A stretch of 64,000 nucleotides of DNA, taken from contig NZ_AP018290.1 in assembly GCF_002368415.1 (NCBI RefSeq), positions 4,229,614 to 4,293,613 of the forward strand, written 5' to 3'. Each line of letters starts with the position of its first letter. The stretch's first letter is position 1. Position numbers and translations under genes: made by a program. Under the pieces are notes generated by a model that had not been told where the DNA came from, ran no database searches, and was given only the letters and a program-made list of their open reading frames with translations. Of the stretch, positions 16,997-24,955 are shown one piece after another. Origin of the DNA: Calothrix sp. NIES-4105 (GTDB lineage Bacteria; Cyanobacteriota; Cyanobacteriia; Cyanobacteriales; Nostocaceae).

Positions 16997-17314
16997 TGTC
17001 TTATCCTCCTTTTTTATACATAGTGAAAGTTTTATTTTAATCTATATACACAAATTATTCCTTTATTATAAATGCTTTTGGGGCTTTTTGATGTAACGAA
17101 GACCAAACCCTTTAAAGGCGCCTACAATACAAAAGCACTTCGTACTCCTGAGATGATTTATGGAGAGAGCGCGCTCATGAGAGCAACGGTGCCGACTCCC
17201 CATGTATAAGGAAAACCCTAATGTTCCTCTTACCCGTTAAAATGACTGCTTTGAATAGAAATGTTATAATTATAGTTAGGGAATAAACGAACGTAAAATC
17301 TACTATTATTTGTT
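16997..17314. other. Intergenic region between divergent ImmA/IrrE and xisH genes
   Basis: 318 bp containing the start regions of two divergent genes. It holds a 10-bp palindrome GAGCGCGCTC near 17167 and a TATAAT hexamer near 17265, about 50 bases before xisH. No open frame or RNA gene is recognisable. Confidence 0.4.
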
Positions 17315-17729
17315 GTGTCAGCTAAAGATATATTCCACAACGCCGCAAAGGCTGCATTACAAAACGATGGCACTCACGTTACAGAGCCATTATATTTAAG
17401 GTTAGGAGACGACCAGTTACGAATCGATCTAGCTGCTGAACGTTTAATAGCAGCTGAACGTGAGCAGGAAAAAATAGCAGCTTTATGTAAAAAGTTTTAT
17501 TGGAGCGTCGGCAATTACAGATTTTCATACCGCGTTGGGGCAATTTCTCAACTATAGAGCAGTGTTACAGATAAAGCAACCGGAGTGTCAATTATATTTG
17601 GCTGTGACAACAGAAATATACCGAACTTTTTTTCGTAGAGATTTACCAAAATTAAGTGTTCAAACTTACCAAATAAAATTATTGATATTTGACCCAGTAA
17701 CTGAGGTGATTGAACAATGGATAAATTAA
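17315..17729 (+). pseudogene. xisH: xisH, frameshifted and lacking its nuclease-like motif
   Basis: XisH-family gene (fdxN element excision controlling factor). Starting from GTG at 17315 it gives MSAKDIFHNAAKAALQNDG, then LRIDLAAERLIAAE, matching the family N-terminus. In relatives the next segment is IAVEIKSF, the ExK of a PD-(D/E)XK-like core. Here it reads IAALCKKF with one extra A in a run of five near 17490, and the frame ends at 17557. The other frame resumes SAITDFHTALGQFLNYR and continues to QWIN at 17729, a complete C-terminus. Because the Glu is lost as well as the frame, this looks like true decay rather than a simple sequencing slip. The end overlaps the xisI start by 13 bp, the usual arrangement. 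Confidence 0.85.
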
Positions 17730-18052
17730 ATTATTACCGTCAGCTAATTCGTCGATGCTTGATGCCATATTTGGAAATGAAACCATCAGGTGGAGAAATA
17801 GAAGTTTATAAAATGTTTGATATTGAAGACGACCATTATCAAATATTTCATGCTGGTTGGGATGGTTTCACGCGAATATACGGCGCCTTGATACACATCG
17901 ATTTAATCGGTGATAAAATTTGGATTCAATATGACGGTACAGAAGATGGTGTTGCGAATACTTTGGTAGAATTAGGCGTGCCCAAACAAGATATTGTATT
18001 AGCTTATCATTCAACATTTTTGCGCCAATATGATGGATTTGCTGTTGGGTAA
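17717..18052 (+). CDS. xisI: XisI-family protein
   Basis: 111 residues, full length for the family: MDKLNYYRQLIRRCLMPYLE, then HAGWDGFTRIYGALIHIDL and KIWIQYDGTEDGVANTLVE, ending VLAYHSTFLRQYDGFAVG, all characteristic of XisI. XisI acts with XisH in control of fdxN-element excision in Anabaena, and both exist as many paralogous pairs in Nostocales where their role is uncertain. The frame is intact although its partner xisH is degenerate. No nif genes or recombinase occur in the window, so a role in element excision here is not supported. Confidence 0.9.
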   Translation: MDKLNYYRQLIRRCLMPYLEMKPSGGEIEVYKMFDIEDDHYQIFHAGWDGFTRIYGALIHIDLIGDKIWIQYDGTEDGVANTLVELGVPKQDIVLAYHSTFLRQYDGFAVG

Positions 18053-18118
18053 ATATTACAAAACATCACAGATTTAATAAAAACCTGCTGAAATATACAC
18101 GTAACATTCTTTACTCTC

Positions 18119-18148
18119 CCAACAATTCGTAGGGGTACAAATTGTTGG
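18119..18148. terminator. Hairpin between convergent genes
   Basis: The stem is CCAACAATT (18119-18127) with AATTGTTGG (18140-18148) and an inner GTA/TAC pairing. It lies between xisI on the plus strand and the convergent gene ending at 18223, so it could end transcription from both sides. There is no long T-run, so it is a weak call. Confidence 0.4.
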
Positions 18149-18222
18149 TAGCTGATACCAAAATTCCGAACAAATTTGTCTAAGCTTTTTCTAAATCTGA
18201 GGTTTCTGTAATCAATAAATAA

Positions 18223-18600
18223 CTACCTACCATATACCTGCATTTGGGTTTTGTTAATGGATGTCATGTTATCGATGCCATTTTCATTTAAACTTGTATC
18301 TCGGCTTTTAAATTCTTCTAACAATTTATAGAAAACGTTTAAACCTTCTTGCTCAGAAGCACAATGGAGCATAATTATTTTTGCCCAAGAATTAGATGTT
18401 GATACATGATACTTTTTTTGTACCCAAGGCTGAAATTCTCGGTAGAAGTCCATTTCTTCATCTGTAGCTTTAATTCCTAATTCTCTTAAAGCTGTTTTAA
18501 AGCCAACTAGAAAATGGAATAAATCACTTACTGAAGGACTTCCAATATACATTCCAGGTTTAGTTTTTATCTTTTCTAAAATTTCAAAGAATTTACTCAT
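18223..18600 (-). CDS. Probable immunity protein for the adjacent papain-fold toxin
   Basis: 125 residues: FFEILEKIKTKPGMYIGSPS, then LFHFLVGFKTALRELGI, FYREFQPWVQKKYHVST and a helical WAKIIMLHCASEQEGLNVFY. The KPGMYxGSPS opening is shared by a group of small proteins that sit next to polymorphic-toxin genes, to my recollection as immunity proteins. It lies 35 bp downstream of the papain-like toxin on the same strand, which is the expected toxin-then-immunity order. There is no signal peptide, so it is cytoplasmic. The function is inferred mainly from context. Confidence 0.55.
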   Translation of the reverse strand: MSKFFEILEKIKTKPGMYIGSPSVSDLFHFLVGFKTALRELGIKATDEEMDFYREFQPWVQKKYHVSTSNSWAKIIMLHCASEQEGLNVFYKLLEEFKSRDTSLNENGIDNMTSINKTQMQVYGR

Positions 18601-18635
18601 ATTTTGACACCTCTATATGTATGTAATATTGTTGC

Positions 18636-18998
18636 CTATATAAAATCATTTGCATAATCAATTATAAATTCTCCACTTGGAGAATCAAAATCATTTTTCC
18701 AATCTTCATATGTCAATCCCTCTGTAGATAGGTTGTCAAATACTTTACCTCTAACCTCCACTGCGTAGTGAATTCCATTAAGTGTAATCGAACTATTTAT
18801 ACCCTGATTTATGAGACGTGTACTCAGTATATAATCTTCTCCATAAGCCGTTTGAAGTTTAATAACTCGTCCCTCTATATTATTGTCTTGTAACCATCGC
18901 ATTACTGCAACAGCGCATTCGTCACATTTATATAGTTCAAAATTTGTAACTATATTACCTAGTTGCTGAAAAATCTCCTCATCCGATAACCGACTCAC
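18636..18998 (-). CDS. Papain-fold toxin domain protein (Tox-PL-2-like)
   Basis: About 120 residues. FELYKCDECAVAVMRWLQ holds the candidate nucleophile Cys in a helix, NGIHYAVEVRGKVFDN holds the His and following Asp, and TEGLTYEDWKNDF is the usual end of the fold. This order matches papain fold toxin 2 domains of bacterial polymorphic toxins. I place the start at the GTG giving MSRLSDEEIF (18998); an upstream TTG at 19025 would add nine residues. The protein is only the toxin domain, with no delivery region or signal peptide, so it may be a free-standing intracellular toxin or a detached C-terminal cassette. The predicted immunity gene follows immediately. Confidence 0.65.
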   Translation of the reverse strand: MSRLSDEEIFQQLGNIVTNFELYKCDECAVAVMRWLQDNNIEGRVIKLQTAYGEDYILSTRLINQGINSSITLNGIHYAVEVRGKVFDNLSTEGLTYEDWKNDFDSPSGEFIIDYANDFI

Positions 18999-19143
18999 CC
19001 ACACACCCCGCGCAGTAAAAAACAAAAACTTTTATTGATTAATTTTACATCCAATCAAAGGGCATCAACTAGTATAGAAGCAACAATTAATCAAAGTGGC
19101 ACTATCAAGATTGGCACCACTCATTAGGGGGATCAAGGGGAGG

Positions 19144-21618
19144 TTAATCAACTTTACGAATTTGCACGGCAGCATATTTGAGGTGAGGTTGTTTGCTAAC
19201 AGGGTCAATAACAGTTAAAGTTAACTCATTCGCCGCGCGCATTCTATTAGATTTATCCCAGTAACCATAATGAAACGGAATAAATACTAATCCTGGTTCA
19301 ATATCGCCTATTTGAGCAGGTGCAATAACTTTACCTCGGCGCGATGTAACTTCTACTTTATCTCCTTTAGAAATGCCATACTGTTTCGCATCTTCTTGAG
19401 AAATTTGTACAAAAGCATCCGGCGCCGCATTATTAAGTTCTTTGGAGCGTCCTGTTTTTGTGCGGGTATGCCAATGATAAACAACTCGACCAGTGGTAAG
19501 CATCAAGGGATATTGAGCGTCTGGCGCCTCACTTGGTGGTTGGTAATCTCCGGCTTTGATTAATGCTTTTCCTTTAGGGTCGTTTGCACGATATGATGAA
19601 GGCGAAATCATCTGACCTGTTTGAATGTTATGACCGTAGGTTTGGCAGTAGTCAGCGCTGGTATTGAAAACGCCGTTGGTGTACACGCGCGGTGTTCCTT
19701 CTGGGTTTTGAGCATTGCAGGGAATTTGAATGCCTGAATTACCTGTTAGTTTTGCATAGCTAAGTCCACTGTAGTCACACGGGCGCCCACGCGAGCATTC
19801 TTTCCACGCTTCAAATGCTTGTTCTGATGTTCGCCACTTAATTAAAGGGGCGCCATCTTTATCCCGAAAATCCATGCGTCGTGCATAATCAAGAAAGATA
19901 TCAAAGTCAGCGCGCGCTTCACCAGGTGGTTTAATTGCTTGATAGGAAATATGAACGGTGCGGTCTGCGTTGGTAAATGTTCCTGTTTTTTCGCCCCAAA
20001 TTGCCGCTGGTAATACGACATCAGCTAATTGAGCGGTTTCTGTCATGAATGCGTCTTGCACGACTACTAATAAATCTTCCTTTTGAAGGATGCGGCGCAT
20101 ACGTTCTATGTTCGGTAGAGAAACCGCTGGATTTGTGCCGCTTATCCAAAGCATTTTAATTAAACCTTGTTCTGCTTGCTCAAATATCTGTAAAGCGTGG
20201 GGTGGTGGTGACTTTTTCGGAATGATAGCTTCTTCAACATTCCAAATACGCGCGAGTTGAGCAATATGTTGTGGATTTTCTCGATTGCGGAAACCTGGCA
20301 AATCAGCTTCGGCGCCACATTCGCGTGTATTTTGAGCAGTGGGTTGACCGTTCATTTGAAAAACTGTACAACCCGGACGACCAAGTAAACCGCGAATTAG
20401 ATGTAAGTTGTTGATTTGAACTGCGGCAATAGTTGCTTGATTTGATTGATATACTCCTTGTAAAGCAGTTGATACTAAAGTTTTGCTCGAACCTAGAATG
20501 GAGGCAGCAGCGCGCAACCGTTCTGCTGGCACCCCTGTAACTGCTTCTACTCGTTCTGGCGCCCATTTACTTACTGTTTGTTTAAGATTTTCAAAACCTA
20601 TAGTGTGAGCGTTAATATATTCGGCGTCAATTTGTCCTGCTTGAATAATTAAGTTTAAAAGTCCGTTGAGAACAGCTACATTAGTCCCAACTCGCGGTGC
20701 TAGATGAATATCAGCTTCCTTTGCAGTTGTCGTTAAACGTGGGTCAATTACTATTAACTTAGGTGGATTTTCACCGCGACGACGGTCAAGAATTCGCATC
20801 CATAAAACAGTTTGTACTTGTGCCACATTATGTCCAACCAGTAAAATGGCGCCTGTAGTATCAAAGTCAGTGTAAGAACCTGGTTGTCCGTCTGTACCAA
20901 ATGATTCGCGTAAAGCGAATGATGCGGTTGCAGTGCAAAGTCGGGTATTGGCATCCATGTTAGGTGTCCCTAATCCTGCTTTACCAATTACCCCAAGCGT
21001 GTAATATTCCTCTAAAAATAGCTGACCTGTAGTGTAAAAACCAATTGCACTGCTAGTATACTTCGCTTGAATTTCTTTAGAGCGACGTACAATCAAATTC
21101 ATTGCTTCATCCCAAGAAGCTTGCTCAAGTTTGCCATTTTTACGAATGAGCGGTTTGGTAATACGGTCGCGACTATTATTAGCAACCCAACCATGTAAAC
21201 CTTTCGGCCCTAACCTTCCCTGGTTTACTCGGTCAACTTCTCGACCACGCACACCAACTATTTTGCCTCCCCGCACACCAATATCTAATGCACAACCGTA
21301 AGAACAGAGAACGCAAGCAGACTGTACCCATCCTTCAGGTTCTTCTGTAATTCTTTGGTCTACACGAGATAACCACTGATTTATGTAAGGAGTTCGCTTG
21401 CCCCAAATATCTTTTATACTATCGCGCGTTTGTATTGCTACATTCGCGCGTTTGGTTGGAAGCTTGGCAATTACCTTTTTATTTCTACCACCCAGCAATG
21501 TTTCTACAATAGCCGTTACTACCCCTAATGTTATCAAACTTACGTTTCTAAGGAATCGGCGCCGTCCTAAATTGAAGGGTAGAATAATTTTTTTAATTTT
21601 AGAGTACTTATCTAGCAT
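19144..21618 (-). CDS. Tat-exported molybdopterin oxidoreductase (nitrate reductase-like)
   Basis: 824-residue catalytic subunit of the Mo-bisMGD family. GRRRFLRNVSLITLG near residue 18 is a twin-arginine signal followed by a hydrophobic stretch, so the protein is probably exported or thylakoid-lumenal. CVLCSYGC gives the first three cysteines of the N-terminal Fe-S site, but the usual fourth Cys is replaced by Gly in RLGPKGLHGW. NTRLCTATASFALRESFGTD carries the Cys expected to bind Mo, as in Nap/Nas enzymes. The C-terminal domain (LMLTTGRVVYHWHTRT onward to SKQPHLKYAAVQIRKVD) binds the pterin. It is related to NarB/NasA and NapA, but the substrate is not proven. It is monocistronic, with no NirA, NrtA or cofactor genes nearby. 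Confidence 0.85.
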   Translation of the reverse strand: MLDKYSKIKKIILPFNLGRRRFLRNVSLITLGVVTAIVETLLGGRNKKVIAKLPTKRANVAIQTRDSIKDIWGKRTPYINQWLSRVDQRITEEPEGWVQSACVLCSYGCALDIGVRGGKIVGVRGREVDRVNQGRLGPKGLHGWVANNSRDRITKPLIRKNGKLEQASWDEAMNLIVRRSKEIQAKYTSSAIGFYTTGQLFLEEYYTLGVIGKAGLGTPNMDANTRLCTATASFALRESFGTDGQPGSYTDFDTTGAILLVGHNVAQVQTVLWMRILDRRRGENPPKLIVIDPRLTTTAKEADIHLAPRVGTNVAVLNGLLNLIIQAGQIDAEYINAHTIGFENLKQTVSKWAPERVEAVTGVPAERLRAAASILGSSKTLVSTALQGVYQSNQATIAAVQINNLHLIRGLLGRPGCTVFQMNGQPTAQNTRECGAEADLPGFRNRENPQHIAQLARIWNVEEAIIPKKSPPPHALQIFEQAEQGLIKMLWISGTNPAVSLPNIERMRRILQKEDLLVVVQDAFMTETAQLADVVLPAAIWGEKTGTFTNADRTVHISYQAIKPPGEARADFDIFLDYARRMDFRDKDGAPLIKWRTSEQAFEAWKECSRGRPCDYSGLSYAKLTGNSGIQIPCNAQNPEGTPRVYTNGVFNTSADYCQTYGHNIQTGQMISPSSYRANDPKGKALIKAGDYQPPSEAPDAQYPLMLTTGRVVYHWHTRTKTGRSKELNNAAPDAFVQISQEDAKQYGISKGDKVEVTSRRGKVIAPAQIGDIEPGLVFIPFHYGYWDKSNRMRAANELTLTVIDPVSKQPHLKYAAVQIRKVD

Positions 21619-22240
21619 ATTTTTTATAATTTTTTATTTATGAGCTATTAATAACTGGGGTGATGTACTTATAGCAATCACCCCAACGGTTTTAACAATC
21701 AGGACTTACGATATTGTCACAATTACTCCTTCTGTGCGTGAAGGCTACAAGTCTTATCATTACATTAAAATTTTTTCGTAGCGTCACACATCTACGGTTT
21801 TTATGTGCTAATCGCGTAAGTCCTAAACAATCAGTACTAAAATGAAAATATTTCGTTATTCAAACCTTTTGCTTCTATCTAGAGAGAGGGTTTATGACAA
21901 AATTTTAGAGATTGCAAAAAAAAAGTAAAATAGCCTTTTTTAATAAGCAAATGTAAGGATTCAGGCGCCTCTTAAAGTCTCCTTCCGAAAACTTTAAGCT
22001 CGTGACCCTCGCAGGGTACGGCGCCATAAAAATTAAATAAAAAAATTGTCAGCTACGACCTGAGCGAGCCAGCCACAATTCCCAGGTAATTATCGGCATT
22101 AAATCGCTCCAAGGGTAAAATGTACGCTAAGAGATTATACTAATCGCCAAAAGTGTTAATACTGAGGTTGCGAATAACTGTTTTTTGATCTTAATGTATT
22201 CGCAAAGCTTGCTCTTAAAATGCTCTTACAGTCGCTACTA
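21619..22240. other. Non-coding gap with a possible MITE remnant
   Basis: 622 bp without a credible gene. At 21705-21826, GGACTTACG and CGTAAGTCC form inverted ends of a roughly 120-bp unit flanked by AACAATCAG direct repeats, suggesting a small non-autonomous element. GTAAGGATTCAGG at 21953-21965 recurs inverted at 27818-27830, on the far side of the sensor-kinase cluster. Two GGCGCC sites occur. Confidence 0.4.
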
Positions 22241-24514
22241 CTACTTGAGAACCTTTTGTAAGGTGTACAATAAATCTCTGACAGTGTAAGGCTTCGACAA
22301 AAATGTTTTTACACCCATGCTAGTCAATTCTAAAAGCTTATTGCTAGACATCAGACCACTAGTGGCAATAACTTTTATCTGTGGATTGATTTTTTGTAAA
22401 GTACGGATGGCAGTTAAACCATCCATTGTAGGTAACATTATATCAATTAATGCGGCGCTAATTTCTGTTTTATGTTGGGCATATAAAGCGATCGCCTCAA
22501 TCCCATCACTAGCAATCATAGTTTTATAGTTGTGAAGTGTTAATGAGGTTTTAATTGTATCTTGAATAAACTGTTCGTCATCTACAACTAAAATCAATTC
22601 TCCACTTCCGCCGAGCGATCCCAAATCTTCTTCAGTTGGCGCCTCCACATCTTGCACTGCTTTTAAATACACTTGAAAGCGCGTACCATTGTGCAACTCA
22701 CTATCCACAGTCACAAAACCACCGTGCTTTTTAATAATCCCAATTACAGTCGAAAGCCCCAGACCCGTACCTTTGCCTACTTCCTTTGTGGTGAAAAAAG
22801 GCTCGAAAATTCTATCTATAATATCTCTAGGAATGCCAACTCCCGTATCTGCAACTGTAATTACAGTGTATAGTCCCTCTTCGGCTTCCAGGTTCATGCG
22901 GCTATAATTTTTATCAATAAATAAATTTTTTCCTAAGATAGTTAAAGTACCGCCATCGGGCATAGCATCGCGGGCATTGACACAAAGATTCATTAACACT
23001 TGGTGGAGTTGCGTACTATCTCCAAAAACCGTCCAGAGATTTTGAGGTACATCAATGCTGACTTCGATGGATTTAGGAAATGTTTCTTTGATAATCTTGG
23101 CAAGTTCCAGAATTATATGTCTAAGTTGCAAAGTCATATGCTTGCCTTCAATACCCCGTGCAAACGATAAAATTTGTTTTACTAAATTAGCTCCACGTTT
23201 GGCACTATCTTCTAGAATTGCTAGCAAGCGGTCGTTTTCTTCGTAAATATTGGAGTATTTGAGTGGTAGCAGTTGAGCTACCGCTAATATCGGTGTCAAA
23301 ATATTGTTTAAATCGTGGGCAATACCGCTAGCTAATGTACCGATACTTTCGAGGCGTTGGGCGCGAAATAGTTGCGCTTCAAGATGTTTTTTATCGGTAA
23401 TATCTGTGTCAACGGTAAGAATTGATTTGGGCTTCCCGTTTTCATCGCACACCAAAGTCCACCGACTTTCAACTAAAATTTCCTTACCAGTTTTGGTAAT
23501 CTTCGATAATTCACCCTGCCACTTGCCTTCGGCAATAACCGTTAAAATCGCTGTTTCGATTTCAATTGGATTTTGATTGTGCAAAAGTTCGCTAGCAATT
23601 TTTTGAAGAACTTCTTCTTTGCGCCACCCATAAATATGCTCCGCGCCTCTGTTCCAAAAAAGAATGCGGTTCTCTAAATCTCGAACCATAATTGCATCTG
23701 TTGTAATGTCAAGCAATGCTGCCTGTTCGCGGATTTTTTCTTCAGCAAGCTGACGTTCGCTAATATCTTCGGCAATGCCAACAACGCGGCGAACTTCTCC
23801 AGTGCTTTTGACGATGGGGAAGCCACGGTCCCAAATCCAACGAATTGACCCGTCCGGTCGAATAATACGATACTTTTGCTCGTACTGTCCCTGAAGCGCT
23901 TTCTCAAAGTAGGCTGTCTCCACGCGCTGGCGATCGCTTGGATGAATTGTCTCCATCCAACTTTGTTTCGCGTACAAGCTTGACAATGAGCGTCCCCAGA
24001 CTTTTTCGTAAGCGGGACTAACATAAAGTAGCTGATGCTCGTTAGCATTTGACATCCAAAAGACTTCTTGGATGTTCTCGGCTAGCTGGCGAAATGTCGC
24101 TTCACTTTGCCGTAGTGCCTCCTCCGCACGTTGACGCTCAATTGCATAGCGCATCGAACGCACTAGCAAGTTACCGCTAACTTGTCCCTTGAGTAAATAA
24201 TCCTGCGCTCCATGTTGTACTGCTGTAGTGGCGATAGTTTCATCGTCTAAACCTGTCAGCACAATGATGGGAATAGCGGGAAAACAAGCATGAATTTTGT
24301 CAAAAGTTTCCAGCCCTTGGCTATCTGGCAGCGACAAATCGAGCAAAATTGCATCAAAACTTTCTTTCCCCAAGTAATTTAGTGCATCCCAAAGCCGCTC
24401 AACAGGTATTAAGTTTACCTTAGCAGCAGGGACATCTAATAAAAATTCCTCCAACAAGAGGACATCACCAGGGTTGTCTTCAACCAATAGGACTTTGAGC
24501 GGTTGGTCTGCCAT
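22241..24514 (-). CDS. Hybrid sensor histidine kinase, REC-PAS-PAS-HisKA-HATPase-REC
   Basis: 757 residues from the ATG at 24514 ([17 protein letters not shown]), preceded by GGAG nine bases upstream; an earlier in-frame start overlaps the previous gene. Domains: receiver (phospho-Asp in AILLDLSLPDSQG, residues 1-125), PAS/PAC (FRQLAENIQEVFWMSN to GIAEDISERQ), PAS (ALLDITTDAIMVRD to TDITDKKH), HisKA with His in GIAHDLNNILTP, HATPase with NLCVNARDAM, DTGVGIP and GTGLGLS, and a C-terminal receiver (ALIDIMLPTMDG). It is fully cytoplasmic. It is the last gene of a three-gene two-component operon, five bases after the CheY-like gene. HIP1 sites and higher GC set the operon apart from its neighbours. 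Confidence 0.93.
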   Translation of the reverse strand: MADQPLKVLLVEDNPGDVLLLEEFLLDVPAAKVNLIPVERLWDALNYLGKESFDAILLDLSLPDSQGLETFDKIHACFPAIPIIVLTGLDDETIATTAVQHGAQDYLLKGQVSGNLLVRSMRYAIERQRAEEALRQSEATFRQLAENIQEVFWMSNANEHQLLYVSPAYEKVWGRSLSSLYAKQSWMETIHPSDRQRVETAYFEKALQGQYEQKYRIIRPDGSIRWIWDRGFPIVKSTGEVRRVVGIAEDISERQLAEEKIREQAALLDITTDAIMVRDLENRILFWNRGAEHIYGWRKEEVLQKIASELLHNQNPIEIETAILTVIAEGKWQGELSKITKTGKEILVESRWTLVCDENGKPKSILTVDTDITDKKHLEAQLFRAQRLESIGTLASGIAHDLNNILTPILAVAQLLPLKYSNIYEENDRLLAILEDSAKRGANLVKQILSFARGIEGKHMTLQLRHIILELAKIIKETFPKSIEVSIDVPQNLWTVFGDSTQLHQVLMNLCVNARDAMPDGGTLTILGKNLFIDKNYSRMNLEAEEGLYTVITVADTGVGIPRDIIDRIFEPFFTTKEVGKGTGLGLSTVIGIIKKHGGFVTVDSELHNGTRFQVYLKAVQDVEAPTEEDLGSLGGSGELILVVDDEQFIQDTIKTSLTLHNYKTMIASDGIEAIALYAQHKTEISAALIDIMLPTMDGLTAIRTLQKINPQIKVIATSGLMSSNKLLELTSMGVKTFLSKPYTVRDLLYTLQKVLK

Positions 24515-24519
24515 ATTCT

Positions 24520-24945
24520 TCACTCCGGTGGCAGTTTTACCACGGTAAACCAAAAGTTCTCTATTGATTGTACTATCTTGACAAATTGATCGAAATCGAC
24601 TGGTTTACTAATGTAACAATTGGCGGCGAGGTTATAAGCCTTAAGGATATCTTCTTCGGCTTGAGAGGTAGTCAAAACAACTACAGGAATGCGCTTGAGA
24701 TTTTTGTCAGCTTTAACTTCTGCAAGTACCTCACGCCCGTCTTTTCTGGGCAAGTTAAAATCCAGTAAAATTATATCTGGATGCGGCATATTAATATATT
24801 TTCCTTGTTTTCGCAAGAATGCCATTGCCTCAACTCCATCCTCAACTACATTCAAGTTCACAGAGATTTTGCTGTCTTCAAGCGCTATCTTGGTGAGCAG
24901 TACATCGCCAGGATTGTCTTCCACTAGCAAAACCTCTATCGGCAT
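24520..24945 (-). CDS. CheY-like response regulator (Rcp1 type)
   Basis: Stand-alone receiver of about 141 residues: [20 protein letters not shown], phospho-Asp in [14 protein letters not shown], Thr in [12 protein letters not shown] and Lys in CYISKPVDF. This is the Rcp1 layout of cyanobacteria, where the gene follows a phytochrome or GAF kinase and the regulator has no output domain. The ATG at 24945 is preferred; an upstream GTG at 24963 overlaps the stop of the sensor kinase, so translational coupling is likely. It probably takes phosphate from the GAF-PAS kinase immediately upstream. Confidence 0.92.
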   Translation of the reverse strand: MPIEVLLVEDNPGDVLLTKIALEDSKISVNLNVVEDGVEAMAFLRKQGKYINMPHPDIILLDFNLPRKDGREVLAEVKADKNLKRIPVVVLTTSQAEEDILKAYNLAANCYISKPVDFDQFVKIVQSIENFWFTVVKLPPE

Positions 24946-24955
24946 AATTGTTAGT

